Source: Bog-756 sp963699345 | GTDB lineage: Bacteria; Actinomycetota; Acidimicrobiia; Acidimicrobiales; RAAP-2 | Assembly (NCBI GenBank): GCA_963699345.1 | Contig: CAVOTL010000005.1 | Location: 1,550,001 to 1,614,000, forward strand | DNA length: 64,000 nt | Reading direction: 5' to 3' | Part shown: positions 41,973-50,896 of the stretch, one piece after another | Layout of the letters: every line of letters begins with the position of its first letter | How positions within the stretch are numbered: the stretch's first letter is position 1 | Position numbers and translations under genes: made by a program | Notes under the pieces: generated by a model | Seen by the model: the letters and a program-made list of their open reading frames with translations, nothing else | Database searches by the model: none | What the model was told of the DNA's origin: nothing

Positions 41973-42908
41973 GTGACCGATGCGATCAAGCGAGCCGCGC
42001 GGTCGGTGGTCCACGGCGAGATCGTGATCTGGCCGGCGGTGCTGTCGGGGGTGGTGGCGGCCGCGATCTCCCTGGCGATCGGTTCGGTCCGTCTCAACCT
42101 CAGCGTCGAGGTGGCCCTCGCCTCGATGACGACGTTCCTCTTCGGCGTCCTCCTCGCCTTCACCATCGCCCGCACCCGGGAGCGCCTCACCCTCATCCGT
42201 GAGCTGATGAGCAAGGGGAATTCGTCGCTGCTGTCGATCCACCAGATGATGGAGGTCTTTCCCGAGCCCGACCGCTCCCGGATCCGTCACCTGGTGGACG
42301 ATCAGCTGACCACGCAGATCGACTACCGGCTCACCGACAACCATCTCTCGAATCCGGCCCACAACGCGCTGGTCGAGGCCGTCTACGCCCTCGTCCCCCG
42401 GACCCGCCAGGAAGAGGTCATCTACCGCAAGGTCGTCGAACAGTGCGTCCACATGAGCGCGGAGCGGGCGCTCATCGACACCGCCACCGGACAGTCACTG
42501 ATGCCGGTGGAGTGGACCGGGATGCTGCTCCTGCTCGGCATGATCGTCGCGCTCATCACCGTCATGCCCGGCGGGACCCTGTGGGGTGCGCTGGTCGCCG
42601 GCGTGCTGACCGGGACGCTCGTGACCCTCCTCATCGTGCTGCGCCAACTGGACCGACTGGTCTGGCACGAGCAGGCCTCGATCTGGGAGCCGACCACCCG
42701 CCTCTTCCGGTCCATGGGCCTCGACCCCTACGTGCCACGCCTGGTCATCGACTCCGGCCGCTACCGCCCGACGGGACGGGTCCGGGTGGTCGACTACCCC
42801 GACCCCTACCCGGACCGCTCGCGCAAGAAGGTCTCCGTCGAGGTGTTCGGGGAGGGCGCCGCCGGGCTCCGCCCGACGGACGCCGGCGAGTCCGCCCGCG
42901 TCGCCTGA
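41973..42908 (+). CDS. Membrane protein with four predicted TM segments (bestrophin/DUF4239-like layout)
   Basis: 311 residues. Hydrophobic segments lie at about 20-43, 48-70, 178-197 and 201-223, as two pairs separated by a hydrophilic helical region of about 100 residues (RERLTLIRELMSKGNSSLLS onward), with a cytoplasmic C-terminal tail of 90 residues. This layout resembles DUF4239/bestrophin-like proteins, but no decisive motif is seen. The start GTG at 41973 follows a -10 box by 7 bases. The upstream GTGAC array suggests control by a two-component regulator. Confidence 0.6.
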   Translation: MTDAIKRAARSVVHGEIVIWPAVLSGVVAAAISLAIGSVRLNLSVEVALASMTTFLFGVLLAFTIARTRERLTLIRELMSKGNSSLLSIHQMMEVFPEPDRSRIRHLVDDQLTTQIDYRLTDNHLSNPAHNALVEAVYALVPRTRQEEVIYRKVVEQCVHMSAERALIDTATGQSLMPVEWTGMLLLLGMIVALITVMPGGTLWGALVAGVLTGTLVTLLIVLRQLDRLVWHEQASIWEPTTRLFRSMGLDPYVPRLVIDSGRYRPTGRVRVVDYPDPYPDRSRKKVSVEVFGEGAAGLRPTDAGESARVA

Positions 42909-42983
42909 AGAACCCGTCACGTCGACGGACACCGCTCCGGGTGGCTCCGGCGACGGGTCGTGACGGGTGGAGCCCCGCCCCTC

Positions 42984-42996
42984 TACGGTGGTCGGC
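42984..42996 (+). promoter_or_regulatory. -10 box of a leaderless promoter (GH36 gene)
   Basis: TACGGT at 42984-42989 followed by 7 bases and the GTG at 42997; GTGACG at 42960-42965 may serve as -35 with 18-base spacing. Confidence 0.5.
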
Positions 42997-44784
42997 GTGC
43001 ACCTGCTACCGCTGCGCCTCGAGGCCGAGCTGTCCGGCGCCGACGGCTCCCGGGAGCTCGTGGCGGACCTCGAGGGGACGGGCCGGGCGTTCGGACTGGG
43101 GCCGCTCGAGGTGGACCTCGAACTCCACGACGCCGGGCTGGAGTGGTCGGTCGCCGTGCGCGGCGACCACGCCGTCCGGGTCCGCTCGGTGTCCTTCGTG
43201 TACGCGGTGGCCGGGGGCCGGGGGCCGGTGCGGATGCTGCGCAACGGGTACCAGTCCTGGAGCCCGACGTCCGTCGGCGTCGTGGGACGCGACATCGATC
43301 CGTCCATCCGGGCCGATCTCCCCTTCCTCCAGGCCGCCCACCACGCCGACCAGCGCCGCGCCCGTCCCGGTGAGCTGCGTTCGGAGTGGGTGACGGTGCT
43401 GGCCGACGATCCGGGCCCGGGGTCGACATGCGTGCTGGTCGGGTTCATGGGCGGCGACCACCACGACGGCACCCTGCGGGTGGCCGACCGGGAGGGCACG
43501 GTGGAGGTCCGGGTGGAGGCCTTCCTGGGCGACGCCGAGCTCGGGCCGGGCACCACCCGCCCACTGCACCCCGTCCTCGTCGTGCCCGCCGAGACGTCCG
43601 ACGCCCTCCACCTGCTCGAACGGTGGGCCGACCGCGCCGGTCACCTCGGGGGTGCCCGGACGGGGGCGCCGTACCAGGTGGGTTGGTGCAGCTGGTACCA
43701 GTACTTCCACGGGGTGACCGAGGTCGACATCACCGCCAATCTGACCCGGGCCGAGGCCTGGCCGTTCGACGTGTTCCAGATCGACGACGGCTACCAGGCC
43801 GCCATCGGAGACTGGTTGGACACCAACGACCGCTTCCCCTCCGACCTCGCCGGCCTGGCCGCGTCCGTGCGGGACGCGGGCCGCACGCCGGGGCTCTGGC
43901 TGGCGCCCTTCCTCGTGGCGCCCGACTCCGAGGTCGCCCGACGGCACCCCGACTGGATCGCCCGGCACGTCGTCGACGGGGTGGACTCCGGACCGCTGCG
44001 CACCTGGTGGAACCCGTCCTGGGGAGGCGGACGCGACGGCGTCATGTACGGCCTCGACACCACCCGGGAGGACGTGCTCGACCACCTGGAAGCGGTGGCC
44101 GCCGCGGTGGTCGATGCCGGGTTCCCGTACCTGAAACTGGACTTCACCTTCTCCCCCTCCGTCGACGGCGGCTACGCCGACCCGGGACGGACACCCGCCG
44201 AACGGGTGCGTGCCGGCATCGCCGCCCTCCGTCGGGGGGTCGGGGACGACGCTTTCCTGCTCGGCTGCGGCGTGCCGCTGTCCAACGTGGTCGGACTGGT
44301 CGACGCCGCCCGGATCGGCCCCGACGTCGCCCCCACCTGGTCCCTCGACCCCGCGGCCGAGATCGTCCCCGGCTACCTGGGGACCCAGCCCGCCACCGCC
44401 CACGCCCTGACCAACACCTTGTCGCGCGCCTTCATGCACCGCCGCCTGTGGCTCAACGATCCCGACTGCCTGCTGCTGCGCACGTCCTCCACCGCACTGT
44501 CGCCGGCCGCGGCCCGCACGTGGGCCCACGCCGTCGGGGTGTCCGGCGGGATGGCCATCGTCTCCGACGACCTGGCGTCACTCGGCGCCGGTGAGCGCGC
44601 GCTCTTCGACGAGGTGGTGGCGATCGGCCGGGTGGCCGACGCCGCGGCGTCCGGCGGCGACGGGCCCCGGTGCCCCGATCTGCTCGACCACGTCACGCCC
44701 CGGCGTCTGGTCTCGGCGGCCGGGACCCTGGAGGTGGACCCGGTCACCGGGGAGTCGGTGCTGGTGCGGGCCGACGCCTCCTGA
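42997..44784 (+). CDS. Glycoside hydrolase family 36-type alpha-galactosidase
   Basis: 595 residues from the GTG at 42997. An N-terminal beta domain (to about 200, with RNGYQSWSPT) precedes a (beta/alpha)8 barrel. Barrel motifs are GWCSWYQYFHGV, FQIDDGYQ, LKLDFTFSP with the probable nucleophile D382, and RIGPDVAPTW with the probable acid/base D443. No signal peptide, so it acts in the cytoplasm. A longer start at 42967 would lie upstream of the -10 box and is rejected. It probably hydrolyses alpha-galactosides or a related sugar; no sugar transporter is adjacent. Confidence 0.84.
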   Translation: MHLLPLRLEAELSGADGSRELVADLEGTGRAFGLGPLEVDLELHDAGLEWSVAVRGDHAVRVRSVSFVYAVAGGRGPVRMLRNGYQSWSPTSVGVVGRDIDPSIRADLPFLQAAHHADQRRARPGELRSEWVTVLADDPGPGSTCVLVGFMGGDHHDGTLRVADREGTVEVRVEAFLGDAELGPGTTRPLHPVLVVPAETSDALHLLERWADRAGHLGGARTGAPYQVGWCSWYQYFHGVTEVDITANLTRAEAWPFDVFQIDDGYQAAIGDWLDTNDRFPSDLAGLAASVRDAGRTPGLWLAPFLVAPDSEVARRHPDWIARHVVDGVDSGPLRTWWNPSWGGGRDGVMYGLDTTREDVLDHLEAVAAAVVDAGFPYLKLDFTFSPSVDGGYADPGRTPAERVRAGIAALRRGVGDDAFLLGCGVPLSNVVGLVDAARIGPDVAPTWSLDPAAEIVPGYLGTQPATAHALTNTLSRAFMHRRLWLNDPDCLLLRTSSTALSPAAARTWAHAVGVSGGMAIVSDDLASLGAGERALFDEVVAIGRVADAAASGGDGPRCPDLLDHVTPRRLVSAAGTLEVDPVTGESVLVRADAS

Positions 44785-44863
44785 CCGGACGCGGACCTGA
44801 CCGGTCGGGGGCTGACCCGGTGTGGAGGCTGACCGGCCGGGTGGGTCGGCCGGAGGGCGTTGG

Positions 44864-44876
44864 TAGGGTCGACAGC
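44864..44876 (+). promoter_or_regulatory. -10 box of a leaderless promoter (MpaB-type gene)
   Basis: TAGGGT at 44864-44869 is followed by 7 bases and the ATG at 44877; no ribosome-binding site is present. Confidence 0.5.
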
Positions 44877-45803
44877 ATGGATCCACGGGCACAGATCGCC
44901 GAGGCCCACGCGGTCGGGCGGGCCGTGACCCAGGGCGGGATCGAACACGTCCGGGGCCAGGCCCTGGTGCAGGTGCGCCGGTCCATGGGGATGACCCGCG
45001 AGCCGCCCCCCACCTGTTGCGACCCCTCCACCGCCTACTTCGCTCCCGGCTCGGTGGTCCGGCGCATCCACGGGGACCTCCCCTCCATGCTCATCGGCGG
45101 CCTGTCGGCCCTGTTGTTCCAGATGCTCCACCCGCTGGCCATGGCCGGCGTCGCCCAGCACTCCAACTACCGGAGCGACCCGCTCGGCCGGCTCGAGCGC
45201 ACCGCCTCGTTCCTCGGCACCACCACGTTCGGCTCGACGGACGAGGCCCACCTCGCCATCGAGCGGGTGCGCCGGGTCCACCGCCGGGTCCGGGGTGTCG
45301 CCCCCGACGGCCGCCCCTACGCCGCCGGCGACCCCGACCTGGTGACGTGGGTCCACGCCGCCGAGGTCTCGAGCTTCCTGGCCGCCGCCCGCGTCTACGC
45401 CCCGACCCTTCCGACCCCGACGGAGGCCGACGACTACCTCGACCAGATGGCCCGGGTGGCCCTCGCCCTCGGGGCCGTCGACGCCCCCCGGTCGACGGCC
45501 GACCTCGACGCCTACTTCACCGAGGTCCGACCCCGGCTCCGCCTGACCCCCGAGGCACGGACGGCCCGGAACTTCGTCCTCCGGGGCGTGGGACGGTGGC
45601 CGCACGAGGTCGCCACCTACGGGCTGCTGGTCGGTGCCGCCCAGGGTGTCATGCCCGGCTGGGCCCGGCGCCAGCTCCGCCTACCCGATGTGCCGGTGGC
45701 GGACCTGCTGGCCGTCCGGCCGTCGGCCCGCCTGCTCGGGACCGCCTTCCGTTGGGTGGTCACCCCGTCCGCCGTCCGCCCGGTGGACGCCGCCCGCCAC
45801 TGA
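44877..45803 (+). CDS. MpaB/Lcp-like oxygenase (DUF2236)
   Basis: 308 residues with the DUF2236 signature: a helical core with LLFQMLHPLAMAGVAQHSNYRSDPLGRLERT-type segment, WVHAAEVSSFLAAARVY and RNFVLRGVGRWPHEV. The His in LHP and VHA are the likely haem or metal ligands by analogy with MpaB and latex-clearing protein. No signal peptide or membrane segment is clear. The frame is open upstream of 44877, but the -10 box fixes the start. Convergent with the WS/DGAT gene, with only 16 bases between. Confidence 0.8.
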   Translation: MDPRAQIAEAHAVGRAVTQGGIEHVRGQALVQVRRSMGMTREPPPTCCDPSTAYFAPGSVVRRIHGDLPSMLIGGLSALLFQMLHPLAMAGVAQHSNYRSDPLGRLERTASFLGTTTFGSTDEAHLAIERVRRVHRRVRGVAPDGRPYAAGDPDLVTWVHAAEVSSFLAAARVYAPTLPTPTEADDYLDQMARVALALGAVDAPRSTADLDAYFTEVRPRLRLTPEARTARNFVLRGVGRWPHEVATYGLLVGAAQGVMPGWARRQLRLPDVPVADLLAVRPSARLLGTAFRWVVTPSAVRPVDAARH

Positions 45804-45819
45804 GGGCCGGGCGCCCGCT

Positions 45820-47307
45820 TCAGCGCACCGCGTGCAGGCCCGGACCGTCGCTGTCGTCGGTGGTGTCGGCGTCGGCCTCCGGTACGCCCTGCGCCTCCTC
45901 CTCGACGAACGGTGACACGGCCGGCGGGTGGTCCCCGGCCAGGGCCAGGACCTCGTCGAAGCCCTGGCGCAGGCAGTCCATCAGGACGTCGGGGTCGGGA
46001 ACCGCGTCGGTGTCGATGTTGCAGCCGATGCAGCACGTCCCCCCGTAGGAGAAGAGGGTCACGTTGAGGGCCGCCCCGGTCGTGGGACCGAAGGCGTAGC
46101 TCCCGCTGATGCGGGCCCCGGCCAGGTAGAGCGGCACCGGGACCCCGGGCACGTCGCTGGCCACGAAGTCCACGTGCTTGAGCATCGCCCCGACCACACC
46201 GGACGGCAGCAGGTTGAGGACGCCGGCCACCGCGTCCGACAGTGGCAGCGCCTCCTCGTAGCGGGCCGCCCGGCACTGCCACCCCGTCATGCGCACCCGG
46301 GTCCCGGGGTTGGCTTCCCCCGTCGGCAGGGTGAAGCGCTCGAGGGTGAAGCGGTTGCCGCCCACCGGGTCGTCCTCGCGCCGGGTCGAGACCGGCATCG
46401 TGACCCGCAGATGGGCGACCGACGCGCCGTGCAGGTCGTGGTAGCGGCGCAGACCGCCGGTGACCGAGGCGACGAAGGCGTCGTTCAGGGTCGACCCCAC
46501 GGCGGCACCCGCCGCCTTCAGGGCGGGGAGGTCGACGGTGATCATGTCGAGGTGACGGCCGAGCCCCCGTCGCACCATGACCGGCGACAGCGTGTCCGCC
46601 ACCGGCATCACGAACCGCCCGAGCGAGCTGGCCGTGGCCACGGCGTCGAGGGTGGTCCGCACGGGGTGCCGGGCGGTCGTGGTGGCGGCCGGGACCACCC
46701 GGCCGAGGCCGGCCCGGGCCGTCGCCACCAACGCCCGCAGCGATCGTCCGAAGGCCTCGCGGGTGAGTTCGGGACCGCTCGGGACGGGTTCGGGCTCCAC
46801 CACCTCCACCGGGGGCACCGGCCCCGGTTCGGCGGTCGTCTCGAACAGCAGCCAGCCGAGCTGGACCGCGCCGAGCCCGTCGGTCAGGGAGTGGTGCAGC
46901 TTCACCACCAGCGCCGCCCGACCCTCCGTCAGACCCTCGACGAGGGTCATGGCCCACAGCGGCCGGGACGGGTCGAACTCCGTCATGGCCTCGGACCGGG
47001 CGAACTCGACGACGGTCCGGGGGGTGTGGGGATGGGGCGCGTCGATGCGCCGGAGGTGGATCGAGAGGTCGACGTCGCAGTCGACCCAGCGGGGGGTGGC
47101 GAACAGCCCCGGAGGCCGGACGGGCCGTTGGCGGAACCGCGGGGCCTCCCGCGTCGCCCGGTCCAGGCGGGCCTCCAGGACGTCGACGTCGGGCGGGGAC
47201 TCCAGCCACGTCACGACCACGATGGTCGACCGCAGGCCTGGATCGTGCTCCATGTTCCAGGCCAGCGCGTCCGTGTGCCGCATGAACTGCTCGTCGTACC
47301 GTGCCAT
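45820..47307 (-). CDS. Wax ester synthase / diacylglycerol acyltransferase (WS/DGAT)
   Basis: 495 residues. The N-terminal condensation-like domain carries the active-site motif HHSLTDG at 138-144 (H139, D143). The C-terminal half has MPVSTRREDDPVGGNRF, VASDVPGVPVPLYLAGARI and a final YGGTCCIGCNIDTDAV strand, all typical of the family. It makes triacylglycerol or wax esters from acyl-CoA at the inner membrane face, a storage-lipid trait common in actinobacteria. The ATG at 47307 follows GGAGGAGGGTCC. Confidence 0.9.
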   Translation of the reverse strand: MARYDEQFMRHTDALAWNMEHDPGLRSTIVVVTWLESPPDVDVLEARLDRATREAPRFRQRPVRPPGLFATPRWVDCDVDLSIHLRRIDAPHPHTPRTVVEFARSEAMTEFDPSRPLWAMTLVEGLTEGRAALVVKLHHSLTDGLGAVQLGWLLFETTAEPGPVPPVEVVEPEPVPSGPELTREAFGRSLRALVATARAGLGRVVPAATTTARHPVRTTLDAVATASSLGRFVMPVADTLSPVMVRRGLGRHLDMITVDLPALKAAGAAVGSTLNDAFVASVTGGLRRYHDLHGASVAHLRVTMPVSTRREDDPVGGNRFTLERFTLPTGEANPGTRVRMTGWQCRAARYEEALPLSDAVAGVLNLLPSGVVGAMLKHVDFVASDVPGVPVPLYLAGARISGSYAFGPTTGAALNVTLFSYGGTCCIGCNIDTDAVPDPDVLMDCLRQGFDEVLALAGDHPPAVSPFVEEEAQGVPEADADTTDDSDGPGLHAVR

Positions 47308-47462
47308 GGACCCTCCTCCCGTCCCCCACGCCCCCGTGTCCCCTGTCCCCGGGGTGAACCTAGAACAGCGGTACCGGGGGAGGCAGGGCCGAAGGTCATG
47401 AATGACCGCAAGCCGCTGACCAGGGCTTCCCGGGCGGCTTGTCGGCCGGCGGGGCCGCCCGG

Positions 47463-47477
47463 TAGGTTGGGAGCCTC
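47463..47477 (+). promoter_or_regulatory. Promoter of secreted transglycosylase-like gene
   Basis: TTGTCG (47439-47444) and TAGGTT (47463-47468) with 18-base spacing, then 9 bases to the GTG at 47478. The leader would be at most a few bases. Confidence 0.4.
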
Positions 47478-48605
47478 GTGTTTCGCTCCGGATCGACCCC
47501 TCAGACGGGGCCAGTCGCAGCGAGGCGGGCCCGTCGAGTGCTCCGGGCCCTGTGCCTCCCCCTGCTCGTGGTCGCCGCGTCCCTACCCCTCGGTGCCGCC
47601 CTCCGGCCGGCCGGGGCCGCCACCGTCGGCGACCTCCAGTCGGAGGCCGCCACGGTCAGCCAACGGCTCGTCCTCGAGCAGCTCCAGGTCGACTCGGCCC
47701 TCCAAGCCACCTCGGTGGCGTCGGCCCGGGTCAGCGGCGACGCCCAGGCCATCGCCCAGATCGAGGGCCAGCTGGCCGCCGACCAGAAGACCATCGACCA
47801 GCACCTCCATGTCGTCCAGGCCCAGGCCATCCAGTCGTACATCAACTCGGGGGCCGACTCCTCGAGCAGTGACACCACGCTCTTCGACGGAGGGACCACC
47901 CAGGCCCAGGAGGCCAGCGAGTACGCCAGCCTGGCCGTCGGCAACATCACCACCCAGATGGACCAGCTGCACACGGCCCAACGCCAGCTCCAGGCCCAGG
48001 AGGCCACCCTCCAGGCCCGCCAGGACCAGGACCGGGCCGACCAGGCCCGTCAGGCGGCCGACCTGGCCCAGGCCGACGCCGCCACCGCCGCGCTCCAGGC
48101 CCAGCAGGCCCAGGTGACCGGACAGCTGGCGGCGGCGGTCGCCGCCCAGCAGGCCGCCCAGCGCCAGGCCGCCGCCGAGGCCGTGGCCCGGGCGCCCAAG
48201 GTCACCCCCCGGACCACCACGACCCCCACCATCGCCACGGTGTCGTCGACCGCGACCCGGGCCCCCGTCTCGACGACGTCGCCGTCCTCGCCGGCCCCGT
48301 CGGGCGGGTCCTCCGGCGGCGATCCCTACCCGAGCCTGCCCGATCCCGCCCTCAATGCGTTCCTCAGCTGCGTGGTCCAGGCCGAATCCGGTGGTGACTA
48401 CAGCATCGTGTCGCCCAACGGCATCTACATGGGTGCGTTCCAGTTCAGCCAGTCGACCTGGAACACGGCCGCCTCGGCGGCGGGGCTGCCCCTGCTGGTC
48501 GGGGTCCGTCCCAACGACGCCACCAAGCCCGAGCAGGACACCGTGGCCGTCGCCCTCTACGCCATGGACGGCGAGCAGCCCTGGCTGGGCGACCGCTGCA
48601 GCTGA
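47478..48605 (+). CDS. Secreted coiled-coil protein with transglycosylase-like C-terminal domain
   Basis: 375 residues. Signal peptide at about 18-47 (RRVLRALCLPLLVVAASLPL, cleavage near AGA). Residues 50-230 are a long Gln/Ala-rich coiled coil similar to cell-wall hydrolase regulatory arms, followed by a Thr/Ser/Pro linker (residues 235-285) and a lysozyme-like domain FLSCVVQAESGGDYSIVSPN with probable catalytic E303 and a terminal disulfide candidate (C297 region to GDRCS). The layout resembles RipA- and Rpf-type wall hydrolases. Convergent with the FAD oxidoreductase gene. Confidence 0.8.
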   Translation: MFRSGSTPQTGPVAARRARRVLRALCLPLLVVAASLPLGAALRPAGAATVGDLQSEAATVSQRLVLEQLQVDSALQATSVASARVSGDAQAIAQIEGQLAADQKTIDQHLHVVQAQAIQSYINSGADSSSSDTTLFDGGTTQAQEASEYASLAVGNITTQMDQLHTAQRQLQAQEATLQARQDQDRADQARQAADLAQADAATAALQAQQAQVTGQLAAAVAAQQAAQRQAAAEAVARAPKVTPRTTTTPTIATVSSTATRAPVSTTSPSSPAPSGGSSGGDPYPSLPDPALNAFLSCVVQAESGGDYSIVSPNGIYMGAFQFSQSTWNTAASAAGLPLLVGVRPNDATKPEQDTVAVALYAMDGEQPWLGDRCS

Positions 48606-48629
48606 CCGGCCCGTCCCGCGGACCCCGGT

Positions 48630-49868
48630 TCAGCCCGCCAGGTACGCCGCCACCGCGGCGGCCGTGCGCCCACCGCTGAACATCGCCCCCTGGAGCGACG
48701 CCGTATCCCGGTGGTCGCCGCACACGAAACGTCCGCCACCCAGGTCCACCGACCGTCGTGGCGCGAACGGCGGGGTCTGGAGCGGCTGCCCGTGGGGGAC
48801 CACGTCGGTCCGCAGGAGCTGCCAGTCGCCGGTGGTGGCGCCGAACCACCGGGCCAGCTGGACGGCCACCCGCGCCCCCACCTCGGGGTCCAGGGCGTCG
48901 GGCCCGGGTACGGCGGCGGCCACCAGGCTGCGTCCGTCGGGGGCGTAGGACGGGGCCACGTTGCTGAGGACCGCCACGTTGCGGGCCGGGCCCCCCGCCG
49001 TGCCGTCGAGGGCGAGGGAGGTGCCCGACAGGGGCGACTCCGGCGTGGCGTACCAACAGCACGCCGCCGCCCGCGATCCCGGATCGGGCACCGCGGCGCC
49101 GAGCAGGCGGTGGGCCTCGGGACCCTCGGTGGCCACCACCACGGCCCGGGGCGACAGTGTGGGCCCGTCGGCCAGCACCACGGACGTCCCCTCGAGTCGA
49201 TCCACCCGGGCGTCGAGCTGGACCGTCCCGGTCGGCAGTCCGTCGGCCAGCTGGGCGGTGACGGCGCCCATGCCGGCCGCCGGGACCGCGGTCGGCCCCC
49301 GGGCCAGCATGCGCAGGATGACGTCGAACCGGCGGCTCGACACCTCGAGGTCGGGATCGAGCTGGATGCCGGCGACGAGGGGCCGCCAGAACAGCTCGAC
49401 CATCCGGGGGCTGAAGCCGCACTCCTCCAGGCGGGTCCGCGTGCTGCGGTCGGGACGGCGCAGCAGCTCGCGCACGGGGGTCGTCGTGACGTCCAGCACC
49501 AGTCGGGCGACCCGCAGGCGATCGGCCAGGGACCCGATCGGGGCGGTCAGGCTCTCGCGGATCTGGCCGGGGCGACGCCGCGGGTCGGCCACCTCGTAGA
49601 CACGGTCCGCCACCCGCACCACGGCGCCGGGGGTGAAGGGACGGAGGTCGAGCGCGGGCAGGTCGAGGCGGCAGCGGACCTCGGGATAGGCGGTGAGCAG
49701 GATCTGGAACCCCCGGTCGAGCAGGAAGCCGTCGACCGCATCGGTGCGCACCCGGCCCCCGACGCCGTCGGAGGCCTCGACCACGGTGCAGTCGACGCCG
49801 GCGCGCACCAGGTCGAGCGCGCAGACCAGCCCGGCCGCGCCGGCCCCGATGACGACGACGTCGCTCAC
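48630..49868 (-). CDS. FAD-dependent oxidoreductase (amine oxidase/phytoene desaturase-like)
   Basis: 412 residues. FAD-binding opening VVVIGAGAAGLVCALDLVRAG with the acidic ribose ligand in VVEAS, then GVGGRVRTD, and a C-terminal FAD motif RFVCGDHRDTASLQGAMFSGG. These are hallmarks of the flavin amine oxidase superfamily. The GTG at 49868 overlaps the CbiX-like stop in a GTGA. It is the last gene of the minus-strand repair operon, although its own role in repair is doubtful. Substrate unknown. Confidence 0.82.
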   Translation of the reverse strand: MSDVVVIGAGAAGLVCALDLVRAGVDCTVVEASDGVGGRVRTDAVDGFLLDRGFQILLTAYPEVRCRLDLPALDLRPFTPGAVVRVADRVYEVADPRRRPGQIRESLTAPIGSLADRLRVARLVLDVTTTPVRELLRRPDRSTRTRLEECGFSPRMVELFWRPLVAGIQLDPDLEVSSRRFDVILRMLARGPTAVPAAGMGAVTAQLADGLPTGTVQLDARVDRLEGTSVVLADGPTLSPRAVVVATEGPEAHRLLGAAVPDPGSRAAACCWYATPESPLSGTSLALDGTAGGPARNVAVLSNVAPSYAPDGRSLVAAAVPGPDALDPEVGARVAVQLARWFGATTGDWQLLRTDVVPHGQPLQTPPFAPRRSVDLGGGRFVCGDHRDTASLQGAMFSGGRTAAAVAAYLAG

Positions 49869-50341
49869 CGGAGCCCGCACCGGTCGGACCCCGCGCACGC
49901 CTCGCAGGCGTCGGCCCGGCCGGCCGCGTGGGCGAGGCACCGGGCCACCCGCCGGTCCACCAGGTCGACCAGCAGGGGGTCGGGCCCGAGCGGCGCGGCC
50001 ACCAGCCACCGGACCCCGGGGTGACGGGCGGCCGCGTCGGCGGTGAGGTCGGGCAGGTCGCGGTCCCAGTGGCGGCCCGGACCGAGGAACCACGGCGCGA
50101 CGACCACCACGGTGGCCCCGGCCGCCACGCACCGGTCGACGGCGGTGCCCACGCCGGGCTCGGCCAGTTCCATGTGCGCCACTTCGACGATCGGGTAGGG
50201 CAGGCGGTCCGAGGACGAGTGGACGAACGACTCGAAGGCGGTGTTGGACTCGGCCCGTCGCGAGCCGTGGTCGACGACCACCACGGCCACCACCTCGTCC
50301 GGCCCGCCGCGCTCGTCACTCCGGTCGGGGGCCCGTCCCAT
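49865..50341 (-). CDS. CbiX/sirohydrochlorin chelatase-like protein with Cys-rich tail
   Basis: 158 residues. The chelatase strand VVVVDHGSRRAESNTAF holds the metal His, and VEVAHMELAEPGV and APWFLGPGRHWDRDLP match the rest of the CbiX/SirB fold. The tail CEACAGSDRC could bind a metal or Fe-S cluster, as in some CbiX proteins. It is 48 bases after ogt and overlaps the FAD oxidoreductase gene. Neither cobalamin nor sirohaem genes are nearby, so the metal is uncertain. Confidence 0.75.
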   Translation of the reverse strand: MGRAPDRSDERGGPDEVVAVVVVDHGSRRAESNTAFESFVHSSSDRLPYPIVEVAHMELAEPGVGTAVDRCVAAGATVVVVAPWFLGPGRHWDRDLPDLTADAAARHPGVRWLVAAPLGPDPLLVDLVDRRVARCLAHAAGRADACEACAGSDRCGLR

Positions 50342-50389
50342 CGGGCCAACACTACGGCGGACCGGGCCCGGACCGGCCGGACCGGGGGG

Positions 50390-50896
50390 TCAGGCGGTGC
50401 CCGACCGGCCCTGCTCGAGCTCCAGGAGGTGGGTCTTGCGCGCCGGACCGCCGCCGTAGCCACCGAGGCCGCCGTCGGCGGCGATGACCCGGTGGCAGGG
50501 CACGATGACGGCCACCGGATTGCGCCCGTTGGCCAGGCCCACGGCCCGGGACGCCCGCGGGTTGCCGACCCGCCGGGCCAGCTCGCCGTAGCTGATGGTC
50601 TCGCCGTAGGGGATGGCGCGCAGCTGCGCCCACACGCGGCACTGGAACTCGGTGCCCGCCAGGTCGAGGGGCACGTCGAAGTCCGTCCGCTCGCCGGCGA
50701 AGTACTGCTCCAGCTGGTCCACCACGTCGGCGAAGGCGGCGGTGTCGCGGCGGCTGTCCGGCGGGGGGTCGATGCCGTGGGCCTGGTCGTGCATGACCAG
50801 GTTGGTCAGCCGTCCGCCCCGGGCGACCAGGGTCAGGGGCCCGATCGGGCTGTCGACGATGGTGAACACGGTCTCGGGGGTACGCAGCTCAGGCAC
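50390..50896 (-). CDS. ogt: Methylated-DNA--protein-cysteine methyltransferase (Ogt type)
   Basis: 168 residues. The suicide acceptor is C134 in IVPCHRVI, preceded by the DNA-binding helix YGELARRVGNPRASRAVG with its arginine finger, and followed by GGLGGYGGG. It removes O6-alkyl groups from guanine in one turnover. The GTG at 50896 has AAGGAG upstream and overlaps the Ada-AlkA stop by 8 bases, so translation is coupled to that gene. Confidence 0.93.
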   Translation of the reverse strand: MPELRTPETVFTIVDSPIGPLTLVARGGRLTNLVMHDQAHGIDPPPDSRRDTAAFADVVDQLEQYFAGERTDFDVPLDLAGTEFQCRVWAQLRAIPYGETISYGELARRVGNPRASRAVGLANGRNPVAVIVPCHRVIAADGGLGGYGGGPARKTHLLELEQGRSGTA